From Pseudopyrenochaeta lycopersici (lineage: Eukaryota > Ascomycota > Dothideomycetes > Pleosporales > Pseudopyrenochaetaceae): DNA of 64,000 nt. The position numbers were made by a program, and so were the translations under genes. Positions 49,292 to 59,222 of this stretch are shown here, in pieces; position 1 is the first letter of the stretch; every line of letters starts with the position of its first letter. The notes beneath the pieces are model-generated. The model saw only the letters and a program-made list of their open reading frames with translations, had not been told where the DNA came from and made no database searches. The DNA is taken from NCBI GenBank assembly GCA_003313425.1, contig NHZP01000012.1, forward strand, positions 1,426,001-1,490,000. Direction: 5' to 3'.

Positions 49292-51452
49292 CTCTTGATA
49301 TGTGTACCGAGGGACTGCTAGTAATTAAAAGAACCAGGTGCCCAGGTGCACATAAATAATGAATCGATTACCAGTGTCATTGCTCACCATGGCAAATATC
49401 GGTATTTTCCCTGGCGATCTAGATCGCGGGGAGAAGCACCCCGGAAACTAATTACCCCGCAAACCTCATTCGCTTCCGGCTAGCAGCTTCGCGAGGCTGG
49501 AATTGGTCTCAATGCCAATCAAAGGCGAGCGTTGGCAAGAAAATCAAACGGCGCTGGGTTGAACTCTTGCTCACCACGATCATTTTGACACTACCTCCAG
49601 TTTCTGTACGAGCAATGTGCGTCAGGCACTGATGGAGGGGCAACTGGCGAAACTTCTTTCAATGAGAGGCAACTTGTGCCCTGGAAATTTCAAGCAATTG
49701 CTGGCTGGCACCACAAACACGGTCTGAAGGAGTCGCCCTTTTCCAGGACCAAAGCCCGCAGGTCATCTCCGCGACAACACAACTTTTCCCGATCATAACC
49801 AGCTGGACGTTATGTTCTCGCCGTTATCTGTCGTGGTCACCCGGTATCATCATTCCGGTCAGGAAGCTTCACTTCAGCGCTTCCTCGACTCAAAAGTCTG
49901 CGTTCCAAATATGACTCTTCGGATAATCTATCCGACCAGTCACACTAGATTGTGCTGGGATCGCTTGCCTGGGAAGGGAGCACAGGCGGTCCTTCAGTGT
50001 CAACACGGCCGTTCGTAGGCAGGCTCGATAGTTCCATGGTGGCACAACTTCTACGTGCATGCGAGCATGTTCAAAGCCTTGCACGCTTACACATAGCGGA
50101 AGTGATACCTGGAACAGGGCCGATTGCTCGACTTGCCATTGCGCACGACGTGCAGAATCACGGCAGAGATATGGTTCTGCTCATTGGGCCGGTTTTGTCA
50201 CGCCCAGGTGTTGGGCGCTTACTCCTCGGGGAGGCAGCCACATATGGTGGATGCTACATTGTTACCAGAACTGTACACTTCATTATTCTCGGTCGCAGGT
50301 TCATGGCCGCCCTACCGGTGTGTTGCTGGCGAGCATTCCGGTCCTGACCCACTAGCCGAGGATCCTCCCGCGACGTGTCTCCCTAGAGCGCTTGCGATTC
50401 ATGATGACGCATCTTTGCTTACACCCCGCTCAAAGGCATCCAGAACATGCAATGCCTTCACCGCTGTCTACTATAGATGGTCTTTGGTGCATTTTGAGCA
50501 TACACAGGCGAAGGCGTTGGGCTGCCTCTTTCACGTCACGTTGGGGCACATGCTTCCACGCACCTGGTATCAGGAACCGGGCTCTGGATTTGCTTTTGGA
50601 CAGGGCAGGAACTTGGTCTCGCAAATCCGGCTGCCGGTTGGAGGGTGTTGAGCAGTTGCGTGCTCGAAGTAGTATAGGCGATCGGGCGCTTCTCGTGGGA
50701 TCGTAAATGTGGCTTCCGCCTCAATTACTCGCATTACCCAGAGACCCCTATATAGCAGCTCGTAAGCACGATCGGCCCTGTGGTGCCACACTGTGCCGCA
50801 GACTCCCTGCCTGCAGCAGCGGGGCGTGGACGTCAGCCTGGGCAGCGACAAGCGACAAGGCAAACAAAGGATCACAACCCCCATCCGCGCCGGCCCCCCT
50901 GTCGGGCCAGGATCCGGGTGTCAGAGTCGCCATGATTGACCTTTTTGGAGCTGCATCGTGTGTTGTCGCCTGACCTCTGGTCCAATGAGGAGCGTCGGCC
51001 CAAAGGGAACAAAACCCCAGGACAACACCCATGGCGTTTCAATCCCAAGTCGGTGGAAAGGGTCATAGAACGTTCGCGCAGCGGCTGCATCTCGTCCGCT
51101 TCCGCGAGGTTTGGTACCTCAGGCACGGTCGACAAGGCGGACGGGGAAGCGGTACGAAGATGCTGGCGCGCTCAAGGGCATGGGTTTGATTCTGAAATAA
51201 GCACAGCTAAGGCCGGGGAAGCAGGCCCGAAATGTCTGTGCGTTCACTGATGTTGCCGCAAGCAGTCGTAGCTGGGCCCTAGCGTACTCGGCCCGTTCCC
51301 AAACGTCGAAGTGTGGGCCAATGCCGCCCTCCCGTCACACAGACGCACTCGAAAGGACCTTGCGGTGAAGGGGTAAAATGACATCTCGTGGTTCATTGCT
51401 GCGTGTTTGCTCACCCAAATTCGCTGTATGTGTGACATTCTCTTTGCCTTGG
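49292..51452. other. Gene-poor gap of 2.2 kb
   Basis: Divergent interval between the ligase (minus) and the acyltransferase (plus), so it should contain both promoters. Longer open frames such as 50124-50651 have no recognisable family and overlap other frames. Confidence 0.4.
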
Positions 51453-51460
51453 TATATATA
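51453..51460 (+). promoter_or_regulatory. TATA box of acyltransferase gene
   Basis: TATATATA, 101 bases before the ATG at 51562 and only 20 before an in-frame ATG at 51481. Since transcription starts about 30 or more bases after a TATA box, the later ATG is the likelier start. Confidence 0.55.
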
Positions 51461-51561
51461 CTAATTGCGGCAGACCCGGCATGTCTCTCGACCTCCCACT
51501 AGTCTTGCGCAAGCCCTGGACCCTAAATTGCATTGCTAGCACTGCCCTTCGCGCCGTCGAG

Positions 51562-53316
51562 ATGATTGTCAAGTCAGAGAGCCCTCCCCCGTTCAGAACG
51601 AAATCGTTCCACCTGTCCTACCTTGATCAAAATGTCGTTCGTGTCTACACACAAACACTGTCCATCTTCCCAGTCAGTTGCGCCCCCCCCCCTCCCCCCC
51701 CCCCCCCGTGACGACAGTGTCGACCCCGTGACTGACGCTTCCTCTTGCAGTTTCCAGACCAGAACGAAGCTGAGGCCGCCATCCAGGCCCTCAGCGACGG
51801 ACTGCGCCTGACCTTGAGGAGATTCCCATTTCTCGCAGGCACCCTTAGTCTTGCTGATGCCAAAACCGGCAGACTTGCCCTGGACTATCCAGAAGAAGTA
51901 TCAGAAGATGAGCTGCGTCGTATTTTCCGCTCCAAACAGATTCATTTCCACGACAACTTCCCACACACTTACGCACAACTCAAACGAGACGGTATGCCGC
52001 CAAGTGCGTTCAAAAGTGCCATGTTCGTGCCGGAAGACTTTGCAAACTACCCCGGCATTCCTGCAAGTGGCGAGGGTAAAGTAGACTTCGAAAAGAGTGA
52101 CGCTCCAGCAATGAGAGTCCAGGCTTTCTTCATCCCTGGAGGACTCGTGCTCTCCATGTACATGCATCATACCGTCCTGGATTTCTCAGGCGTCACAACC
52201 TTCTGGCAAACCTATTGCGCGAATGTGTCCAAGATCTCGGGAAATGGGGAGCATGATGACTTCGGTATACTGTCTTTTCAATGTTACTAGTTCTTAGCTA
52301 AGCAGGCCAGCCCCATCAAGCATAGCCGACGAGCAATCACAGCTACGGCTCACCGTCGACGAGCAAGTGTCGTCCCAACCATTTGAACGCTCAGCTGCCG
52401 ATTGTTACTGCGATGGAACCTATTCGTACTTGAAGACCTTACCAAAACAAACAAAGTGCACCCAACGAGTTTTCGTTATTTCAGCAGAACGTGTCCGTAG
52501 GTACCGCGAGCGTCTACGACCGCATCTTCCCAACGATCTCCCACCGACTATGTGCAACGTGCTAGCCGCCCTCGTATGGACTCATGTCACTCGCGCGAGA
52601 GCAGATCGCTTGAAGAGTAACGGCTATACCGAAACCAACATCGGAATTGCCACCGACCTACGAAGAAGACAGCAACCTCCTGTTTCTGCGTCATACATGG
52701 GCAACATGGCTCTTTTCTCAAAAGGCACGCTCAACATTTCGGATCTCACAGCAGAAGAAAGGTGCGTCCATTTCTTCCATAGCCTCGTTGATTGGTCACA
52801 CTACATATCGTAGCGATCTTCGTGGCCAAGATCTAGAGCTACCCAGCCGTACCATGATGCATAGCTGACGAATCACGCAGTGTGACCCAAGACACCATCC
52901 TTCGCGTCATCAGGAAGATCAAGAGCACAATTCTCGACGTTAACAACGAGTGGATATCGCGCCACTTGACCTTCTTCAAGTCGATTGAGCAAATCACCGA
53001 CACTGAATGTGCGCTGTCGCTGTGTTTCGGGTCTGATATTTACATAACGTCATGGCTGAACTTCGGTGCCGACTTCTGCTGGGGCATACCCGGGACGGAC
53101 TTGGGGCAGGATTCTCTCGCTGGTCGACCTGAGTTCATCAGGCGATCCTACGGCCCAGGCGATGGCGGCATGATCTTCCTGCCGCGAAGACGACAGCCCG
53201 CAAACGGGGTCGAAGCGCCTTTCGAGATTCTCGTACGACTCGCTGAAGAAGACATGGATCGCGTTCTAAGCGAGGAGGGCGGCTTGAAGAGTTGGGCGGA
53301 CGCAGTGATTGAGTAA
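51562..53316 (+). CDS. HXXXD-type acyltransferase (PF02458-like)
   Basis: CoA-dependent acyltransferase of the BAHD-like family that includes trichothecene 3-O-acetyltransferase; it would move an acyl group from CoA to an alcohol or amine. Four exons, 51562-51672, 51751-52264, 52311-52761 and 52881-53316, give 503 residues. The catalytic motif HHTVLD (HXXXD, His about 177, Asp about 181) is intact. The structural DFGWG motif near the C-terminus appears as DFCWG. N-terminal landmarks (LSYLDQNVVRVYTQTLSIFP) match family members. The first intron carries a long C homopolymer. The third intron is 119 bases, longer than usual. The start at 51562 is preferred over 51481 because of the TATA position. 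There is no PTS1. It sits between the two PTS1-bearing enzymes of this block. Confidence 0.82.
51683..51707 (+). repeat. Poly-C tract inside intron 1
   Basis: Runs of 10 and 14 C separated by one T, within the 78-base first intron of the acyltransferase gene and upstream of its CTCTTGCAG acceptor. It may serve as part of the polypyrimidine tract. Homopolymers of this length are prone to sequencing and replication length error. Confidence 0.85.
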
Positions 53317-54102
53317 CCACCGCATTGCAAGCACGACCGGATTTGTTTGATGACAGGCCTTCCAAAGGCCGCCTGGTGCGCCGGTGCACCGCTTATTGAT
53401 GTCACTTTTCTTCCGCATTTGCGACGCGAACTACTAGATATTGGGTATGATTACCGGCGTTTTCCTTGTCACGGTTTGGGTTTGGACATCTGATATCCTG
53501 TACAATTAGCTGTTTCCGGGAGGTATCTGGTTTGGTACCAAAAGTACGACTTTCCTTTCTCAATCTTCTATCTTAGTCTATTTTTCAAAATGTTTTACCT
53601 TTGCATCGGCGCGAGCAATTTACCAGGACGTTGTGCCGCTCCGTTGCTCTGTTATCTTCCTTGCACATCAATCGTTTAGTATCAGCGCATCATCTGCAAG
53701 CAATATCCCACATATCACGCTAGAATCAATGAACCCTGAAACAAACAAAGCGCTATGGGTGAGCTAACTAGTCGCTCCGTTCGAGATGCCGAAAATTGCC
53801 TCCCGAGTCCGCCTGGAGACACCAATCACACCCCGCATTTTGACTACATCATCAATGATTCTGCAAAACACCCCTGGCTACCAAACGAGAGCTTGCATGT
53901 ACCGAGGCTAGAGTTCTGACATGATTTTCCGTGTTATTGCCGGCCGAGCCTCTTCAGCTTCGTAGCCCACAATGTGAGGCATCCGGAATCGCTTTCTGAC
54001 AAGCATTGTCGCTTTGAGACGTTTTTCTTCGCTTCGCCGTACGCGACCTGCATCCCGCTTTGTTTGGCAGCTTCGCCCGTCTGCGAAGCAACCAATCCCA
54101 CG
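53317..54102. other. Intergenic, upstream of acyl-CoA oxidase
   Basis: About 790 bases holding the acyltransferase 3' end and the acyl-CoA oxidase promoter. No fatty-acid response element of the CCGAGG/CCTCGG type was confirmed. Note that the reading frame is open upstream of the oxidase start to 53974. Confidence 0.4.
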
Positions 54103-56371
54103 ATGACAGACTTCACCGATCATCTCCAGCCCGCCCACGACGGTACAGCAACACTCCAGGCTGAGCGTGACAGCTCAGCCATTGACGTTCCTCAACTCGC
54201 CAAGCACCTTCTGGGCCGTGATGGATTCCTTGAGCGGCAAGCCAAAGTACTCAAAATTTTAAGAGAAGAGAAGGTATTTCAGAAAGACCAGCAGCTGAAT
54301 TTATCACGGCCGGAAAGGTTCCATCTGGGCTTAGCAAGGGCGAAGGCGATTCAGCGTCTGATTAGGAGGGAGGGCTGGGATCATGCCGATTACCAGATGG
54401 CGGAGTATCTGAACGATGAGATGAGCCCGTATTTCCTGCACATGAGCATGTTTGGTGAGTAGGATCGAAAGTCGATATGTCATGCAGGTTCGTGTCACAT
54501 GGACACGGTAGCTGACATGTCCACTATGCAGTGACGACGGTACGCGAGCAAGCCTCAGAGGAACAACAAAAGCATTGGATGCCTAAGATTCTCAATTATG
54601 ATATCATCGGCTGCTACGCGCAAACAGAGCTTGGCCATGGGAGCAACGTTAGAGGTCTGGAGACGACTGCAAGATGGGACCCGGTCAGCAAAGAATTTGA
54701 GATCCATAGTCCGTATCTGACAGCGAGCAAATGGTGGAACGGGTCCATGGGCAGGACCGCCACACATGCTGTACGCCACATACTACCCTTCCTGTGTGAC
54801 CTTAGCCAGAACCTTGAAGATCGAACTTACTCATCTCGTATACTAACGCCATGTGCATGCAGATCGTGGTCGCACAATTACTTTTGCCAAAGCGCGGAGT
54901 CACCGACCCGTCCAGAACCAATACCCGTACCGAATACACTAGCCACGGCCCGCAGACTTTCATTCTACAGATTCGGGACAAAACAACTCATCAGCCGCTT
55001 CCAGGTATCGCTGTTGGTGACATCGGTCCGAAGTACGGATATGCGTCTATGGACAACGGATACATGCTCTTCAATCACTTTCGGGTTCCCAAGTCGGCCA
55101 TGTTATCCCGTTATGCCCAAGTCTCTGACGAAACGGGGGCGTTTGTGAGGACAGGGCACCCCGCTGTTGTCTATGGCAGCTTGACGTTTGTGAGAGGGCA
55201 GATCATTATGCACGCGAGGTTGGTCTTGGCTAGGGCTGTTACGGTCGCAGTGAGATATTGTTGCGTCAGGAGGCAGTTCAAGGACCGTGATTCGAAGATT
55301 GAGGGCGATGGGGAGATGAAGGTCCTCGACTACCCGACTGTGCAGATCCGTATATTACCCTTGCTCGCCACTACCTTTGCCTTGCATTATACCGGCGAGT
55401 TCATGTACAACCTTTACCATAAGAGTCGGCAAACTATTGAGAAAGGAGACTTTGGTCCATTAGCTGAGTTACACAGCGCGAGTTCTGGGTTGAAGAGCTT
55501 ATGCACGACGCTTGCCGCTGACGGAATCGAGACATGTCGACGCGCTATGGGCGGTCACGGCTTCGGCGGTGGAAGCGGCCTCGTTGGTCTAAACGCGGAC
55601 TATCTTTCTAAACCGACGGTTGAGGGAGATAACTGGATGATTACCCAACAAGTCGCGGCGTATCTTATCAACAAGATGGCAGATGTTGTCAAAGACCCGA
55701 CTGCGCCACCGAAAGATTCGACCGATGAATTGTTCCAATTCTATCTGAACAACAGAGCCCACAGAATCCCACAGAGCGTTGTACACTTCAATCGAGAAGG
55801 AAACGGCCAAGCCATTCTCGAGGTCTACCAATGGCGCACTGCAGACTTATCGTACCGCGCGTACCAAGCGAGAATTGTGGAGAAGGCACCTTGGACGAAG
55901 CTAATGATACAATTACACAATCTTTCTCGAGCTTACTCGGAGCAAATTCTTGTAATAAACTTCTATAACGCTCTCGCTTCTACCGCCTCTTCACTCACAA
56001 ATACCACACGAGCAGTGCTTCGAACTTGTTTTCGCCTCTACGCACTCTATACACTCGATGCCTCAGCCTCACAATTCAGCATAACTACAGCTGTTTCCAT
56101 CGAGTCTATCCATGGGCTACAAGACGCAATATTAGAACTGATGAGCGATCTGCGACCACATTGTGTCAAATTAGTAGATGCTTGGTCGATACCTGATTGG
56201 CTCTTGAATAGCGCGCTGGGACGATTCGATGGCAAGGTGTATGAAGAATTGTTCGACATGGCACACCGCCGAAATCCGCTGAACAAGGTGACTTTCAATG
56301 CAGATTGGCGGAGCGAGGAGATTGTGCTTGGAAGTGGAGATGGAGGAAGACATGTGTTGGCGAAGCTTTAG
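54103..56371 (+). CDS. Peroxisomal acyl-CoA oxidase
   Basis: Flavoenzyme that oxidises acyl-CoA to trans-2-enoyl-CoA with formation of H2O2, the first step of peroxisomal beta-oxidation. Three exons, 54103-54454, 54532-54770 and 54863-56371, give 699 residues, the usual length. Family landmarks: CYAQTELGHGSNVRGLETTA, KWWNGSMGRTATHA, GDIGPKYGYASMDNGYM (FAD and substrate contacts), RRAMGGHGFGGGSGL and the catalytic-glutamate segment TVEGDNWMITQQVA. The protein ends in AKL, a canonical PTS1. Chain-length preference is not readable. An acyl-CoA ligase with the same AKL ending lies 4.8 kb to the left. It could be general beta-oxidation or a pathway-specific paralogue; the absence of beta-oxidation partners here leaves this open. 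Confidence 0.93.
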
Positions 56372-56649
56372 ATCACGGAGATTGATTTTACCGAGCTTAA
56401 TCCAAACTTTTTGTTGCATCAGTTCCAGTATTTCGTCTGTCCATAACATTACTGAGTCAATCACAGTGCCCAACATTTATATTTAGTGGCTACTGACTGG
56501 TGCATAAGTGCCGAGATACCTTTTTCAGATCCGTAATCACTTCCCCTTTGCATTCGAGCAATACAGGGTAATGTTTGTACGAAACGATCAGTCATAGATA
56601 TAATATTCCTATGTTCGAGTTCTTCTGCGGCTGTCTCAAGGCCACATCC
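56372..56649. other. Intergenic, 3' flank of acyl-CoA oxidase
   Basis: Nothing recognised beyond the 3' flank. Confidence 0.35.
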
Positions 56650-57782
56650 ACTTGCAGTACTGTCACATCGGCCTATTGGCCCCATCTGATGCCCAAGACT
56701 ATGCCGCCTGTGAAGCTCAACAATCCCACGAAGGAAATACGACTCGTATTCTTAGAGAGAATTTAATCATTGCGACAGGACCCGCTCTCCTGCTGCTATC
56801 GCAGTTGCAAGCGGTGTGGAACAATATTGCCGCCCCTCTCTTCTGGAAGCATGTATCCGTCTATAAGTATGACGTACCCCGTTTTGTTTCATCACTACAA
56901 GCCGCTAGCAAGGAAAAGGCGCGATAATGTTTGCCCAGTCTCCGTCTAACTCCACCGACCACACCTATTCCGATTTCTTCGTCCGGTAATACTCTCAAAT
57001 ATCGTGCAAATAACCTACCGACTAGACCGATTTCCGGTTTCCTCAGACCCTAGTATGTTTTGAAGGTTCTGGGCCCCTAGCTACGTAAAAGCGCTCTCAT
57101 TTTCGCCTTCGCCTTCGTTGTATGCATTTTGGTAGAACGTTGGGGGCACGGCGCGATGGAACCTAACTTCCAGGGGGTTAAATAACCTCCTACTGTAGAA
57201 GCGTACCTCAAGATCCCAGATGTCACCGCCCTGTAACAGCTTGGGGTCTCCATGTCAGGGGAAGGCGAAATCGCGAGGGCAAACGCCCAATTCTATTATT
57301 ACGTGGATGCCCTGTTGCCAATCATTACTTGGCTTGCGAAAACCCTATGTAGACATTGTTATTGAAGATGACCAAGTTATTAATTGCAATGTTTCGAAGC
57401 GTATCGGAAATATTGTCTCGCTATGATGGGTCATATTGCGATCTTTAGAAACCTTTTATGGGAGGGATAGCCATGTGCAACATCAAGGATCAGATATTGT
57501 GCTAGTTAACGCTTTGCGCCGCATGTATGAGGCCGAGATAATACGAAAGATACAGGACTTCAAGTTTGTCGCTTGGCACAAAGCGTACGAGCAGAGCTAC
57601 ACCTACCTGTTGTGACTTGACATATTGAAAGAGTCAGTGATGATCGGGAGCAGGGCGTGAAACTACTCGATGCAGATGAACGTTTCGTTACCAGTCACGA
57701 TACAGAGAAAGTGGAGGAGCAAAATTGTTGGTGGAGGTTGGCTGATCACGGACAGAAGTTCCCGCTTCCCCACTGGCTATAA
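56650..57782 (+). pseudogene. Probable relic of an F-box-type gene
   Basis: Several plus-strand fragments look like pieces of one protein but do not join. 56750-56927 encodes LLLLSQLQAVWNNIAAPLFW followed by KHVSVYKYDV, which resembles the segment just after an F-box in fungal F-box proteins. About 57490-57615 encodes VNALRRMYEAEIIRKIQDF and continues FKFVAWHKAYEQSY. About 57640-57782 encodes DDREQGVKLLDADERF and ends LADHGQKFPLPHWL before a stop. Stops and frame changes separate these pieces, and I found no canonical introns of normal size to bridge them. A decayed gene is the simplest reading; an unusual multi-exon gene is the alternative. Confidence 0.35.
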
Positions 57783-59222
57783 ATACATCCAAGAACATGA
57801 ACGAGCTGGGATGCAGGTCATCCATGTCCACAAGTCTCATAACGAGGGTGACTATCTGTTTCTTTCCGTTGTCGATCAAGGTGGCATATCGCTCGATTGC
57901 CCATTCAGGTGGATTGATCATCACAGGCTGGAACGAGCTTGATCCTACTTTGTCGCATATGGTTAGTATTTTTTGAGTTGTGGTTGAGCATCTAAGTGGG
58001 CCTGTTAGTTCGATGTAGACAGCGTGTGAGGTGCATGCGCGTTACCAGATCTTTGTTTGAATAATATACATGGTGTTGGTTGGCTCGAGTCATTGGTTCT
58101 GTCAGAGCGCTTTGTTTCCACCCCCGCCTTGCAATTGGAAGGGATCCCTGACTGAATGAAGAATGTCCGAAGTCAACGATGCGAAACTCCAATGTTACGC
58201 AAGATCTCGGCATACTCCGGTAGGCATGACGGTCGGCTGCCAACGCCGCTCACCAGGAGCAATGTTAGGTAGCTCTTGGGAAACAATTTCGATCCAGGTT
58301 GACGTTGTTCCGTCCTCCGGGGATTCGGGTATGACCCGATTTCGGGTATTACCCGCTAGCCGGCGGACTCACAACAGCATTCTCTCGCCGAGCTGGTGGT
58401 TGTTGACGTATTCTTTTTCACCGCTCAGTTGACAATGGATAAATTCCAGACGTCCATGGGTTGTTGGGAATTTAGCTTTCAGGCCTGGATAAATAAGACC
58501 TTCTTTCGTCTTCATGCAACAGGCCTGTCTAGGGACCGCTAGCAATATCACGTTGTTCAGGGACCTTGGGGTTGGGGACCACGGTTGGGCGTAGATTGAC
58601 ATGAGCCAGAGCGCGATACCGGTATACTGACAGATCACAGATACGCATGTTGGGAATCGTTCCAGTACGCCTCGAAACGCACTCGAATCCAGAAGTTTGG
58701 TAGTTGTTGCAGCTGTCGCGGAAGTTTGGCGTGCCGCTAGGTGCCAAGACGTGTTGTCAGCTCCTGAGTTAGCAGCAGCGAAACATTATTTGCCGTAAGG
58801 AACGCATGAGCATATAGACAATCCCACCATGCGAGACCGTTTCGCCGGGGTTGAGCCCCGGCGAACAACATTGCGACGCTTGTTTCCAGATGATCTGTAT
58901 GGGACCAGTTCCGTCAGATAGATGAAATCCGACCCTCAATTGCGCATGTGGAGTTACCGCATCGCGATATCATACCTTGAAGGCCGTTCGGCCCTTCTCG
59001 ACTCAAGAGATCCTGGATCAAAGCAAACTGCGCGACAAAAAACTAAAAACGAAATCTAGGAGCCGAGCTGGGAGTTTTGTGATATGATATATTCTGGTGA
59101 TTCTCAACCATCATGCATCGCTCTTATCCTTTGATATCGCCTTGCCTGAATTCTTTAGTCGATACATCCTAACATTGCCGTCTCACCTGGTCGTCTCATC
59201 CCTTCTTTTACGTTTAAACGGG
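57783..59222. other. Intergenic, upstream of the Zn2Cys6 gene
   Basis: Non-coding as far as I can see. It holds the promoter of the zinc-cluster regulator and the twin palindromes listed separately. A pyrimidine-rich stretch precedes the ATG at 59223. Confidence 0.4.
58326..58355. promoter_or_regulatory. Twin CGG-N7-CCG palindromes
   Basis: CGGGTATGACCCG (58326-58338) and CGGGTATTACCCG (58343-58355), separated by ATTT. Each is a near-perfect inverted repeat with outer CGG and CCG triplets spaced by seven bases, the general architecture of binding sites for dimeric Zn2Cys6 factors. They lie about 0.9 kb upstream of a Zn2Cys6 gene. Function is inferred. Confidence 0.45.

Noticed and set aside
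50124..50651. 175-codon open frame as a gene
   Set aside because: No recognisable domain, overlapping open frames in other phases, and it lies in a divergent promoter interval.
47377..56371. Siderophore (SidI/SidF/SidH-like) or AK-toxin-type cluster
   Set aside because: Ligase, acyltransferase and oxidase are present, but there is no NRPS, enoyl-CoA hydratase or ornithine monooxygenase. The specific assignment is not supported.
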